Of a DNA stretch of 64,000 nucleotides, positions 46,270 through 55,699 are shown in pieces. The stretch comes from Vineibacter terrae. GTDB lineage: Bacteria > Pseudomonadota > Alphaproteobacteria > Reyranellales > Reyranellaceae. The notes beneath the pieces were generated by a model. That model was not told the origin of the DNA. It saw nothing but the letters and a program-made list of their open reading frames with translations, and did not search any database. The stretch lies in the NCBI RefSeq assembly GCF_008039615.1, contig NZ_VDUZ01000007.1, positions 1 to 64,000 on the forward strand, written 5' to 3'. The number at the start of each line of letters is the position of its first letter. The stretch's first letter is position 1. A program made the translations under genes and the position numbers.

Positions 46270-47427
46270 ATGCTGGCCCAGCAGACCTGCGCGACGATGG
46301 GACGTTCTGTGGTGCCGCTGGTGGCGCCTGCCATCGTCACCGGACTTGAGATCAGCCCGGCGCTGGTAGGTGTCTATCTCAGCCTGTCGTCGGCCGCCGC
46401 CTTCCTGGCGACCCTGGGATGCGGCGGCTTCATCCTGCGATACGGGGCGCTTCGGATCACACAGATCGGCATGCTTTTCCTGGGTGGCGGGCTGGCGATC
46501 TGCGCCAGCGGCACGGTGGCCGCCTTCGTGCCGGGAGCGCTCGCCAGCGGCCTCGGCCAGGCCGTGTCGACTCCATCCAGCTCCCATCTGCTGGGGCGCT
46601 TTGCGCCGCCGCGCCTGGCGCCGCTGATCTTCTCCCTGAAGCAGACCGGCGTGCCGGCCGGCCTCATGCTGGCCGGGATCCTGGCGCCCGCCCTGGTCGA
46701 GACGGTAGGCTGGCAGCTGACGCTGCTGTGCATCGCAGCGATCTGCGCCGGCGCGGCGCTGGCGCTGCAGCCGCTGCGCGACCGGTTCGACACCGACCGC
46801 AATCCGGCGCAGAAGCTGTCGCCTGCCGACATGCGCAGCAATGCGCTGCTGGTGCTGCGCCAGCCGGCGCTGCGCCTGCTGTGTTTCACCATGTTCAGCT
46901 TCGTGGGACTGCAGTCGCTGTTCACGGGCTTCTTCGTGCTCTACCTCGTGGAGGATCTTCGGCACGACCTTGCGAATGCCGGCTTCGTCTTCGCGATCGC
47001 CGTGGCGGTGGCTGTGCCGGCACGCATCGGCTGGGGCTGGGTGGCGTCACGCCTGGTGCCGCCGGGCACGCTGCTGGCGGCGCTGGCCATCGCCATGGCG
47101 GCCGCGGCCGCGGGCACGGCGGCGCTGGATGGGCGATGGCCGTTCTGGGCCATCGCCGCGGTCACGATGGTGTTCAGCGCCACGGCGGTGAGCTGGCACG
47201 GCGTGCTGCTCGCCGAGGTCGCGCGCCTGTCGCCCAGCGGGCGCATCGGCAGCACGACCGGTGTCGTGCTGGCCTTCGGCGATGCCGGTGCGCTGATCCT
47301 GCCCCTGATCTTCAGCGCCGCGCTGGCCTTGATCGACAGCTATCGCGCCGGGTTCCTGATCGGCGCCCTGCCGGCGTTGATCGTCGGCCTGTACAGCTTC
47401 CGCTCGCGCACGCGGCAACAACCGTAG
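46270..47427 (+). CDS. MFS transporter
   Basis: A 385-residue major facilitator with about eleven or twelve hydrophobic segments (LVGVYLSLSSAAAFLATLGCGGFILRYG; LKQTGVPAGLMLAGILAP; GSTTGVVLAFGDAGALILPLIFS). The substrate is unknown. The ATG at 46270 lacks a ribosome-binding site. Ten codons upstream, in the same frame, ATT at 46240 has AGGAG (46228-46232) at the ideal distance and would add SHLQTALAA, making a more complete first helix; ATT is a rare start. No operon partners. Confidence 0.8.
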   Translation: MLAQQTCATMGRSVVPLVAPAIVTGLEISPALVGVYLSLSSAAAFLATLGCGGFILRYGALRITQIGMLFLGGGLAICASGTVAAFVPGALASGLGQAVSTPSSSHLLGRFAPPRLAPLIFSLKQTGVPAGLMLAGILAPALVETVGWQLTLLCIAAICAGAALALQPLRDRFDTDRNPAQKLSPADMRSNALLVLRQPALRLLCFTMFSFVGLQSLFTGFFVLYLVEDLRHDLANAGFVFAIAVAVAVPARIGWGWVASRLVPPGTLLAALAIAMAAAAAGTAALDGRWPFWAIAAVTMVFSATAVSWHGVLLAEVARLSPSGRIGSTTGVVLAFGDAGALILPLIFSAALALIDSYRAGFLIGALPALIVGLYSFRSRTRQQP

Positions 47428-47449
47428 CCGCGTGCAACGTGGGGCCGGG

Positions 47450-50400
47450 CTATTCCGCCGCGATCGCCCGCAGGCCGGCACGGCGCAGGGAGCGGTCGAT
47501 CCACTGCAGCGCCACCTTCTCCTGGACGCTGTTCTGGATCAGGCGCTGGCGCAGGCACTGGAAGTCGACGCGGTCCAGCGGCTGATCCTGGTTGAAGCAG
47601 GAGAACACGATCGTCTCCTCGCCGGTCTGCGGATCGACCTGCCGCTGCAGGCACTGGGCGCAGATCTCCTTCATCATGCACTGCATCGGGCTGTTGATGC
47701 TGGCGATCGCCTTGTGATGCGGGTCGAGATAGGACTTCAGCACGCCATGGCGGGCCTGGCGCACCGCGTTCATCATGCCGTCCGAGCCGATGGCGATCAG
47801 GCGGTTGGTGGCGCTGAACGGGATCGGCTGCTCGCCCAGCTCGCCCGCGGCGTAGCGGCGCATCGCCTCGACGATGTTGGTGACGACCGACTTGTCCTGC
47901 GGCCGGCCGGGCGTGAAGCCGGGCGCCTCGTCGCACGACCAGACGATGACGTCGGCGGCAGCCTCGATCTCCTCCACCTTGTAGCGGTCCTGCAGGCGCT
48001 TGTAGCCGGCGAAGTACAGCACCTTGCTGCCGGCCTTGCGGAAGGCGGCCCCGATCGAGAACAGCACGGCATTGCCCAGGCCGCCGCCGACCAGCACCAC
48101 GGTCTCGTCCGGCTCGATCTCGGTGGGTGTGCCGGTGGGCCCCATCAGGATCACCGTCTCGCCCGGCTCCAGCAGGTCGCACAGATCGGACGAGCCGCCC
48201 ATCTCCAGCGTGATCAGCGACAGCAGGCCCTTTTCCTTGTCGACCCAGGCGCCGGTCAGGGCCAGGCCCTCCATCGACAGCAGCGTGCCCTCGACCCGCC
48301 GCGAGTGGAACTCGTAGTTCTGCAGGCGGTAGAACTGGCCCGGCGAGAAGGCGCGTGCCGCCGCCGGCGCCTTGACGATGATCTCCACGATGGTGGGCGT
48401 CAGGCGGTTCACCACATGCACCGAGGCGCGCCAGTCGGCGTTGGCCTCCGCGAGGATCGCCTCGGGCGCGCGCGTCGCCGGCGGCAGCGCGCTCATCACG
48501 CGGCTCACCACCGGATAGCCCAGCTTGGCGCCGCCCATCGCCTTCACGACGTTGCCGGCGAAGGAGGGGTGCAGGTCGCCGAAGAACGAAACCGCACGGC
48601 CGTCGTGATGGCGATAGGTCAGCACCCGCACGGCCGTCGGCTTGGCGACGCGCTCGGGCGCGACCGGCTCGCCATGCTCGTCGAGCGCGCGGAAATACCT
48701 GCCGTCGAGCATCATGTGCTCGGCATCCTCGCGCGCCAGCACCGTGTTGGGCTGGGTGCCGGCGGCCACCAGCACCGAGCGCGCCGGGAGGCTGGCCTCG
48801 ATGCGCTCGCCGCCCTGCTCGCCGCTCACCCGCAGGGCGCTGGCGTGGCCATGCTCGTCGATCTCGATGCCGATCGGCGACAAGCCCTCGGCGAAGCGGA
48901 TGCCTTCCTCCATCGCCTTGTGAACTTCCTCGTGGTTCAGCGTGTAGGACGGCGACTCGGTCAGCTTGCGGCGGTAGGCGATCGTGACACCGCCCCAGCC
49001 GTTGATCAGCCCGACGAGATCGGGATCGCGGCCTTCGCGTCGTGCCACGTCGCGCTCGGTGCGAAAGGCGCGGGCGTGGGCGATGAACTCGTCGGCGATG
49101 CTGCGCTCCTCGGCGCTCCAGCCGGCTCGGACCGCGTCCTCGCCGCGCTCGGCCACCAGCGCCTCGTGCCGGGCCAGGAACTTCTCGACCTGCAGCGGGT
49201 AGTAGGCCAGCGACTCCGTGGCGGTGTCGATCGCGGTCAGGCCGCCGCCGATCACCACCACCGGCAGGCGGATCTGCAGATTGGCGATCGAGTCCTTCTT
49301 GGCGGCGCCGGTGAGCTGCAGCGCCATCAGGAAGTCGGATGCCTGGCGCACGCCGCGTGCCAGCTTGTTGGGCATGTCGATCACGGTCGGCTTGCCGGCG
49401 CCGGCGCACAACGCGATGTGGTCGAAGCCCATGGCGAAGGCGCTCTCGATGGTGACCGTGCCGCCGAAGCGCACGCCGCCGAACATCGAGAACTGCGCCC
49501 GCCGCTCCAGCAGCAGGCGCACCACCTTCAGGAAGTTCTTGTCCCAGCGCACCGTGATGCCGTACTCGGCGACACCGCCGAAGCCGGCCATGGCACGGTC
49601 GCCCAGGTCCTCGCGCAGCTCGTCCATGCTGCGGATGGGACGGAACGGCACACGCGCGCCATCGGGCTTGACACCCGATATGTCGCCGGCCAGCGGCTCG
49701 ATCTTCAGGCCGTCGATCGCCACCACGGCATGGCCGTCGTTCATCAGGTGGTGCGACAGGTTGAAGCCGGCCGGCCCGAGGCCGACCACCAGCACGGTGC
49801 GGCCGCTGGCCGCCCTGGGCAGCGGCCGGCGCAGGTCCAGCGGGTTCCAGCGCGTCAAGAGCCCGTAGATCTCGAAGCCCCAGGGCAGCGACAGCACATC
49901 CTTCAAGGTGCGCGTCTCGATCTGCGGGATGTCGACCGGCTCCTGCTTCTGGTAGATGCAGGCCTTCATGCAGTCGTTGCAGATGCGATGGCCGGTGGCG
50001 GCGCAGAGCGGGTTGTCGATGGCGACAATCGCAAGCGCGCCCACCGAGAAGCCCTGGCCCTTCACCAGGTTCATCTCGGAGATCTTCTCCTCCAGCGGGC
50101 ATCCGGCCAGGGTCACGCCGAACGGCGACTTCTGGAACGCACCGGTCTTCTTGTCCTTCAAGCCGCGCGAGCAGCTGTCCTTGCCCTGGTTGTGGCACCA
50201 GATGCAGTACTGGGTCTGGTCGAGCGCGTGGTTGAGGTCGAAGCCGGCGTCCGTGAGGCTGAAGCCTTCGCGATGGCGCTGCAGGGCCTGCGGCAGCTTC
50301 AGCCGGGTGACGCCGTCGGCCACCTCGGTCTCGAGCGGCACCAGATGCTCGAAGTCGAGCTTGTGCGGCTGCTTGAAGAGCACGCCGGGGCGGTGGCGCT

Positions 50401-50968
50401 TCTTGCCGTCGGCGGCGTTGAGCGCCCAGGCGGCATAGCGCGTGAGCGCGTCGATCTGCGGTGTCGGCGCGGCGACCTTGTACTCGCCGCCCACCAGGCG
50501 CCGAACGGCTTCGGCGAAGGCCAGCTCCCGCGCCTCGAGATCGAGGCTGGGATCGGCCAGGTCGACGTCGGCGACGGCGTTGGCCGCGGCGGTCACGGCG
50601 GCGCCGTCCAGCGCAGCCGCCTCCGGTGCCTTCACGGCCCGCGCGGCATGGCGCTGCACGAACAATCGCTTGCAGTCGTAGATCGGCATCAGCCGGTCAT
50701 GCCGGGCGCGCATTGCCGCGGCCTCGTCCGAGACACCGAACAAGCCGGCGACGAAATCCTCCAGATGCGGCGCCAGGTCGATCAGCAGCGACGATTCGTC
50801 CTTGGCCGCCAGCGCGTCCGGATTGGCGCGGGCGGTCACGAACCGGTTGTGCAGGTCGACATTGGCGGTCGCCAGACCGGCGACGAAGGCAGCGTCCAGG
50901 CGTGCCAGCCCGTCGCGGCGATAGAGGTCTTCGAAGGCGAGACCGTGCTGCAAGTTCAGGGCGGTCAT
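47450..50968 (-). CDS. NfnBA-like fused flavo-iron-sulfur oxidoreductase
   Basis: A 1,172-residue protein. Residues 1-240 are mostly helical and not recognised. About 250-370 contain cysteine clusters (QYCIWCHNQGKDSCSRGL near 252; HRICNDCMKACIYQKQ), like the Fe-S domain before GltD-type enzymes. About 385-830 is a GltD-like FAD/NAD(P) region (VLVVGLGPAGFNLSHHLM near 389, LPVVVIGGGLTAID near 571). About 845-1080 is a ferredoxin-reductase/PyrK-like module (PGQFYRLQNYE; VVLVGGGLGNAVLFS), and the tail has C-x5-C-x2-C with a later Cys (MQCMMKEICAQC, near 1093), fitting a [2Fe-2S] site. The order equals NfnB then NfnA in one chain. GGGAGCC precedes the ATG. Confidence 0.88.
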   Translation of the reverse strand: MTALNLQHGLAFEDLYRRDGLARLDAAFVAGLATANVDLHNRFVTARANPDALAAKDESSLLIDLAPHLEDFVAGLFGVSDEAAAMRARHDRLMPIYDCKRLFVQRHAARAVKAPEAAALDGAAVTAAANAVADVDLADPSLDLEARELAFAEAVRRLVGGEYKVAAPTPQIDALTRYAAWALNAADGKKRHRPGVLFKQPHKLDFEHLVPLETEVADGVTRLKLPQALQRHREGFSLTDAGFDLNHALDQTQYCIWCHNQGKDSCSRGLKDKKTGAFQKSPFGVTLAGCPLEEKISEMNLVKGQGFSVGALAIVAIDNPLCAATGHRICNDCMKACIYQKQEPVDIPQIETRTLKDVLSLPWGFEIYGLLTRWNPLDLRRPLPRAASGRTVLVVGLGPAGFNLSHHLMNDGHAVVAIDGLKIEPLAGDISGVKPDGARVPFRPIRSMDELREDLGDRAMAGFGGVAEYGITVRWDKNFLKVVRLLLERRAQFSMFGGVRFGGTVTIESAFAMGFDHIALCAGAGKPTVIDMPNKLARGVRQASDFLMALQLTGAAKKDSIANLQIRLPVVVIGGGLTAIDTATESLAYYPLQVEKFLARHEALVAERGEDAVRAGWSAEERSIADEFIAHARAFRTERDVARREGRDPDLVGLINGWGGVTIAYRRKLTESPSYTLNHEEVHKAMEEGIRFAEGLSPIGIEIDEHGHASALRVSGEQGGERIEASLPARSVLVAAGTQPNTVLAREDAEHMMLDGRYFRALDEHGEPVAPERVAKPTAVRVLTYRHHDGRAVSFFGDLHPSFAGNVVKAMGGAKLGYPVVSRVMSALPPATRAPEAILAEANADWRASVHVVNRLTPTIVEIIVKAPAAARAFSPGQFYRLQNYEFHSRRVEGTLLSMEGLALTGAWVDKEKGLLSLITLEMGGSSDLCDLLEPGETVILMGPTGTPTEIEPDETVVLVGGGLGNAVLFSIGAAFRKAGSKVLYFAGYKRLQDRYKVEEIEAAADVIVWSCDEAPGFTPGRPQDKSVVTNIVEAMRRYAAGELGEQPIPFSATNRLIAIGSDGMMNAVRQARHGVLKSYLDPHHKAIASINSPMQCMMKEICAQCLQRQVDPQTGEETIVFSCFNQDQPLDRVDFQCLRQRLIQNSVQEKVALQWIDRSLRRAGLRAIAAE

Positions 50969-51000
50969 GCAGGCTCCCGCAGCCCGGTCGGCCGCGATTG

Positions 51001-51012
51001 TTTGTATACGAA
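51001..51012. promoter_or_regulatory. Operator-like palindrome
   Basis: TTTGTATACGAA, a near-perfect inverted repeat with one mismatch, centred on GTATAC. The form resembles sites bound by GntR/FadR-type or TetR-type repressors. It lies just past the expected transcription start of the fused oxidoreductase gene, so binding there would block it. Regulator unknown. Confidence 0.4.
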
Positions 51013-51021
51013 CGATATTAA

Positions 51022-51050
51022 ATTGTAACCGACGCCGATAATCCGTTCAA
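51022..51050 (-). promoter_or_regulatory. Promoter of the fused oxidoreductase
   Basis: Read leftward, TTGAAC (51050-51045), 17 bases, TACAAT (51027-51022): a near-consensus sigma-70-type promoter. Transcription would start near 51015, about 47 bases before the ATG at 50968. Confidence 0.6.
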
Positions 51051-51129
51051 ACGACGGACCGCCGCGGCCGGAATGACCAAATCTCATGCGATCCATGTGG
51101 CCGGTCCAGCCCAGGCGGACAAGGTCCAC

Positions 51130-53229
51130 TTAGACCTCGACCTGACCACCCAATTCCACCGCCCGGTTGGGCGGGATGCGGAAGAACACCTTCGATGCCA
51201 GGGCCGTGGTCGACAGGAAGATGAACAACGCCTGGCGAGCCCGGCCAAGGGTCGATCGCGCCGCCGGCAGCAGGCTCTCGCGGCCGAGGAAGAACGAGGT
51301 CTGCATCTCGTCGTAGGCCAGGCCATGCGCCCGGCACTTCGACAACGCCCCCGGCACGTCGGGCTGCTCCATGAAGCCATAGCGCACCACCACGGCATGG
51401 AAGCCCTTGCCCAGCCGGCGCACCTCGACCCGCTTGACCTCGGCCACGCGCGGGATGTCGACCGTCAGCACCTGCAGCAGCACGATGCGCTCGTGCAGCA
51501 CCTTGTTGTGCTTGAGGTTGTGCAGCAGGGCCAGCGGCACGGTGTTGATGTCGCCGGTCATGAAGACCGCGGTGCCGGCGACGCGCAGCGGCGCCTCGCG
51601 CATGGTCGACAGGAACAGATCGACCGGCATGGCGTTGCCATGCAGCTTCTCGTACAGCACGGCACGGCCGCGCCGCCACGTGGTGATCACGAACCAGGCG
51701 CCCACGGCCATGGCCAGCGGGAACCAGCCGCCCTCCGGGATCTTGAGCGCGTTGGCGGCGAAGAAGGCGACGTCGATCAGGCCCAGCGCCGCGAACACGG
51801 CCACGGCTGTCCACTTGTTCCACTTCCAGATCAGCGCTGCGACGATGGCGGCGAGACCGACATCGATGGTCATGGCGCCGGTCACCGCGATGCCGTAGGC
51901 CGCCGCGATGTTGCTCGAGGAGCCGAACCCGATCACCAGCGTGATGACACCGGCCATCATGATCCAGTTCACCCGTGGGACGTAGATCTGTCCGATCTCG
52001 GTCTCCGACGTATGATTGATGGTCATGCGCGGCAGCAGGCCGAGCTGGATCGCCTGCTGGGTCAGGGAGAAGACACCCGAGATCACGGCCTGCGAGGCGA
52101 TGATGGCCGCTGCCGTGGCGAGCGCGATCATCGGGATCAGGGCCCAGTCCGGCGCCAGCTCGAAGAACAGGTGGTCGAGCACGTCGGGATGGCGCAGCAG
52201 CAGCGCGCCCTGGCCGAAATAGTTGAGCAGCAGCGCCGGCAGAACCATCCCGAACCAGGCGATGCGGATCGGCCGGCGGCCGAAATGCCCCATGTCGGCA
52301 TACAGCGCCTCGCCGCCGGTGATGGCGAGCACGATGGCGCCCAGGGCTATGAACGTCTTCCACCCCAGGGACTCGATGAGGACGAAGCCGTAGTAGGGGT
52401 TGATCGCCTTGAGCACCGACGGGTTGTGCCCGATATGCCACAGGCCGAGCCCGGCCAGCGTGATGAACCAGAGGCACATGATCGGCCCGAACAGCCGGCC
52501 CACCCGGCTGGTGCCATGCGCCTGGATCAGGAAAAGCAGCGTCAGGATGCCGACCGCGATCGGCACCACGAAATGCTTCATCCCCGGCTGCACGGCCTGG
52601 ATGCCCTCAACCGCCGACAGCACCGTCATGGCCGGCGTGATCAGCCCGTCGCCGAAGAACAGGGTCAGGCCCACGATCGAGGCCAGCAGGATCAGGGAGC
52701 GTTGACGGATGGCGCCAACCGGCAAGGCATTGGATGCCAGCCGCGCCAGCGCCAGCACGCCGCCCTCGCCACGGTTGTCGGCCCGCAGGATGAGGACCAC
52801 GTACTTCACCGTGACGGTGAGGATCAGCGCCCAGAACACGAGCGAGAGGACCCCCAGCACGGCCGTCGAGTCCTGGACCGACAGGCCGCCCGTGGGGTGG
52901 AACGCCTCACGAACCGTATAGAGCGGGCTGGTGCCGATATCGCCGTAGACGACCCCCAGAGCGCCGAGCGTCAGGGTCTGCAGCGCGCCTTTGTGGCGGC
53001 TCTCGGTAGCGGCGCTGTCCGGGTTGTGCTCCGGCATCATCGCATCGACCACGGTCGGGCTGCCCAACACCGGATCGGCCGCCGCGGCGCTGGGCGCCGC
53101 CACGATCGTCGGCTCTGGCTCGGTGGGCGCGGTCGGCGGTTGCGCCGCAGCAGGTTTATCCTGGGCGCCACCCGGCTGCCCGGACGCACCGGTGAACGCG
53201 CCTGGGGCAGCGCTGTCCGAAGAATTCAT
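51130..53229 (-). CDS. kup: Kup-family potassium uptake protein
   Basis: A 699-residue potassium transporter with about twelve membrane helices. Kup features: GALGVVYGDIGTSPLYTVREAF at the first helix, LTLFFGDGLITPAMTVLSAVEG, and AITGGEALYADMGHFGRRPIR. The cytoplasmic C-terminal domain of about 200 residues follows. An N-terminal Ala/Pro-rich extension of about 85 residues precedes the first helix, which makes it longer than the usual 620-630. Start: ATG at 53229; no strong ribosome-binding site. The space upstream is AT-rich, with no clear -10/-35. Confidence 0.95.
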   Translation of the reverse strand: MNSSDSAAPGAFTGASGQPGGAQDKPAAAQPPTAPTEPEPTIVAAPSAAAADPVLGSPTVVDAMMPEHNPDSAATESRHKGALQTLTLGALGVVYGDIGTSPLYTVREAFHPTGGLSVQDSTAVLGVLSLVFWALILTVTVKYVVLILRADNRGEGGVLALARLASNALPVGAIRQRSLILLASIVGLTLFFGDGLITPAMTVLSAVEGIQAVQPGMKHFVVPIAVGILTLLFLIQAHGTSRVGRLFGPIMCLWFITLAGLGLWHIGHNPSVLKAINPYYGFVLIESLGWKTFIALGAIVLAITGGEALYADMGHFGRRPIRIAWFGMVLPALLLNYFGQGALLLRHPDVLDHLFFELAPDWALIPMIALATAAAIIASQAVISGVFSLTQQAIQLGLLPRMTINHTSETEIGQIYVPRVNWIMMAGVITLVIGFGSSSNIAAAYGIAVTGAMTIDVGLAAIVAALIWKWNKWTAVAVFAALGLIDVAFFAANALKIPEGGWFPLAMAVGAWFVITTWRRGRAVLYEKLHGNAMPVDLFLSTMREAPLRVAGTAVFMTGDINTVPLALLHNLKHNKVLHERIVLLQVLTVDIPRVAEVKRVEVRRLGKGFHAVVVRYGFMEQPDVPGALSKCRAHGLAYDEMQTSFFLGRESLLPAARSTLGRARQALFIFLSTTALASKVFFRIPPNRAVELGGQVEV

Positions 53230-53510
53230 TAGTGTGAAGGTCCCGGCCGGGTGGCAACCATCGATCGTCGTCCGGCCCGATCCGCAGGAACCTCGGGCGA
53301 CGTGGGGCCGCGTGATGCGCTCGCGCCTGCCACAAGTCAAGTGATGCCGTGATGGAAGGTCCGCAAGCTCCCTGGATTGGGAAGTATTGTCGTGTAATTT
53401 CAATAGATTAGGATTATGCTCAAAGCGGGTGAACATAACCGGTCCGCAAGCGCCCGGCAGGTTGTGATAGGGTGCAGGCATCGGGTTTCGAAGAGCGGGG
53501 GCGTCGCGCG

Positions 53511-53819
53511 ATGGCAGAGCGGCCTGAAGATGCGAAGCGTGTCCTGGCCAAGGGCACGAAACAGCTGGAGACCGATCGCGCCATTGTCACTGAATGGCGC
53601 TTCCCGCCCGGCGGCCATACCGGCTGGCACCGCCACGGCCACGATTATGTCGTCGTGCCGATTACGTCAGGCGAGCTCGCCATCTGGACCGGCACCCAGG
53701 AGGTCCGCTCGGCGCTTGCCACGGGCGTCTCCTACACCCGTGCCGCCGGCGTTGAGCACGACGTGATCAACCCCAACGACTTCGAGTTCGTGTTCATCGA
53801 GGTCGAGCTGAAACCGTAG
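53511..53819 (+). CDS. Cupin-domain protein
   Basis: A 102-residue single cupin. The metal-binding motif 1 is visible as GGHTGWHRHGHDYVVVPITSGE (H-x-H and further His and Glu), and motif 2 as GVEHDVINPNDFEFVFIEVE. Small cupins of this type act as dioxygenases, isomerases or sensing domains; no function can be assigned. The ATG at 53511 follows a GGGGCG-rich stretch, so the start is fair. It converges on the aldolase gene at 53836, 16 bases away. Confidence 0.85.
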   Translation: MAERPEDAKRVLAKGTKQLETDRAIVTEWRFPPGGHTGWHRHGHDYVVVPITSGELAIWTGTQEVRSALATGVSYTRAAGVEHDVINPNDFEFVFIEVELKP

Positions 53820-53835
53820 GGCGCAGGGCGCCGGC

Positions 53836-54627
53836 CTACCGGGGACGCACCTTGGCGATGCCGTCAGCCAGCGCGCTTTGCAGCAGCATCACGTCGCCGG
53901 CGACCGACACCCAGTCGTAGCCACGTGTGACGAAGAGCGCCGCCTCTGCCGGATCGCGGGCCAGGCGGCCGGCCGACTTGCCGTGGCGCCGGCAGGCGGC
54001 AATGGTCTGCGCCTCGGCGGCGACGAATGCCGGATCGTCGAACGCACCTGGGTTTCTTAGAGAAACCGAAAGGTCGTTGTGGCCGACCCACAGCACGTCG
54101 ACGCCATCCAGCGCCGCGATCTGGTCAGCCGCTGCGGCGCCGGCACCATCCTCGATCTGCAGGATCACCAAGGTGCGCGCGTTTTGCGCAGCGAAGCGCT
54201 CGGCGAGCGAGCCGCCTGTCATGCGGTAGCGCTCGTGCGCCAGCCCCATCGCCACGCCACGGTGTCCGTCGGGGAAGTACTTCACGGCGCGCACCGCCTG
54301 AAGCGCCTGCTCGACCGACGAGACCATCGGCACCATGATGCCGTCCGCGCCGATGTCCATGGCCCGCGCGATGTGATCGTAGGCTTTGGACGGCACCCGC
54401 ACGATCCCCGGCAGGTCGCCGGCCTGCATGAACTTCACGGCGGCGCGGGCGGTGTCGAAGCCGAAGCCGGTGTGCTCCATGTCGAGCACCGCGAAGTCGG
54501 CGCCGGCGGCTTTCAGGATCTGGCCGATCCCAGGCACCACGAACTCGAACACGAAGGTGCCGATCTTCGGCGCCGGCGTGCCGACATGCGCGCGCAGACC
54601 CGTCCTGGCGGCCGAGGCATTCATCAT
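53836..54627 (-). CDS. HpcH/HpaI-family aldolase
   Basis: A 263-residue class II aldolase. Family features: FAVLDMEHTGFGFDTAR with the metal-binding acidic residue, MDIGADGIMVPMVSSVEQA, ILQIEDGAGA and VDVLWVGHNDLSVSLRNPG. It splits 2-keto-3-deoxy sugar acids or 4-hydroxy-2-oxo acids into pyruvate and an aldehyde; the exact substrate is unknown. Start: ATG at 54627 or the adjacent one at 54624. It is divergent from the nitronate monooxygenase-type gene at 54712 across 84 bases. Confidence 0.9.
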   Translation of the reverse strand: MMNASAARTGLRAHVGTPAPKIGTFVFEFVVPGIGQILKAAGADFAVLDMEHTGFGFDTARAAVKFMQAGDLPGIVRVPSKAYDHIARAMDIGADGIMVPMVSSVEQALQAVRAVKYFPDGHRGVAMGLAHERYRMTGGSLAERFAAQNARTLVILQIEDGAGAAAADQIAALDGVDVLWVGHNDLSVSLRNPGAFDDPAFVAAEAQTIAACRRHGKSAGRLARDPAEAALFVTRGYDWVSVAGDVMLLQSALADGIAKVRPR

Positions 54628-54711
54628 CTTCTCCCGTAGCTCTTGCGCGACGTTAACGCGCAGTCTACGCGAGGCTCAACTCAAGACGTCAAGATGCCGA
54701 GGGGAGAGGCA

Positions 54712-55689
54712 ATGACCCTGCCGCAGCAGCTCACCGATCGCCTGGCGCTGCCGTTGATCGCAGCGCCCATGTTCCTGGTGTCGGGGCCTGACCTCATGGT
54801 CGCGACGTGCCGAGCCGGCGTGATCGGCGCTTTCCCGACAGTGAACTGCCGCACGACGGAAGAGCTCGATGCATGGCTCGTCGAGATGAAGCGGCGCATC
54901 GCCGATGCCGAGCAGGAAGACGGCCGCCCCGGCGCGCCGCTTTGCCCTAACATCCTGGTCCATCCTTCCAACACACGCCGCGATGCCGATATGCGCGTGC
55001 TTGTGGCGCACAAAGTCGAGCTGGTGATCGCCAGCGTCGGCAACCCCGCGCCGGTCATCCCGGCGCTGCATGATGTCGGCTGTCGCGTCCTGGCCGATGT
55101 CGCGACCTTGCGCCATGCCGAGAAGGCGATCGAGTCGGGCGCCGACGGGCTGGTGCTGCTGACCGCCGGCGCCGGTGGCCAGACCGGCTGGGCCAATCCG
55201 TTCGCGTTCGTGCGCGCAGTGCGGGCGATGTGGGACGGGCCGATCGTTCTGGCCGGCGGCGTTTGCGATGGCCAGTCGCTGTTCGCTGCTCGCGCGCTGG
55301 GCTGCGACCTCGCCTACATGGGCACACGCTTCATCGCCACGCGCGAGAGCATGGCTGCGCCACGGTACAAGGACATGCTGGTGTCATCGCGCCTGGACGA
55401 CGTGATGCTGACCAAGGCGATGACGGGGCTGGAGACCAACATCCTGCGGCCCTCCCTGATCGCGGCCGGGCTCGACCCCGACCGGTTGCCGGCGCGTGGC
55501 ATGATCGACATCGCCAAGGACATCAACCGCGCAGAACGCGAGCAGGAAGAGGCTGGTGGCGCAAAGCGGTGGAAGGATATCTGGAGCGCCGGGCATTCCG
55601 TCTCCGGCGTTGCCGATATCCCGTCGGCGGCAGAGCTGGTGGCGCGCACGATCAAGGAGTACGCGGCCGCGCGCCAAGCGATGGGCTAG
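54712..55689 (+). CDS. Nitronate monooxygenase-type flavin oxidoreductase
   Basis: A 325-residue FMN-dependent TIM-barrel enzyme. Features: the N-terminal LIAAPMFLVSGPDLMVATCRAG, a glycine-rich VLLTAGAGGQTGW loop and the phosphate-binding VLAGGVCDGQSLFAARALGCD. Homologues oxidise nitronates or act as enoyl-reductase-like dioxygenases. GAGGGGAGAGG lies six bases before the ATG. Length is typical. It converges on the Usg gene across a 76-base palindrome. Confidence 0.88.
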   Translation: MTLPQQLTDRLALPLIAAPMFLVSGPDLMVATCRAGVIGAFPTVNCRTTEELDAWLVEMKRRIADAEQEDGRPGAPLCPNILVHPSNTRRDADMRVLVAHKVELVIASVGNPAPVIPALHDVGCRVLADVATLRHAEKAIESGADGLVLLTAGAGGQTGWANPFAFVRAVRAMWDGPIVLAGGVCDGQSLFAARALGCDLAYMGTRFIATRESMAAPRYKDMLVSSRLDDVMLTKAMTGLETNILRPSLIAAGLDPDRLPARGMIDIAKDINRAEREQEEAGGAKRWKDIWSAGHSVSGVADIPSAAELVARTIKEYAAARQAMG

Positions 55690-55699
55690 AAAAGACGGC

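Noticed and set aside
47432-51028. A 1,198-codon forward frame antisense to the fused oxidoreductase
   Set aside because: It has no family features, high His/Arg/Gln content and no ribosome-binding site; the leftward frame has clear domains, promoter and ribosome-binding site.
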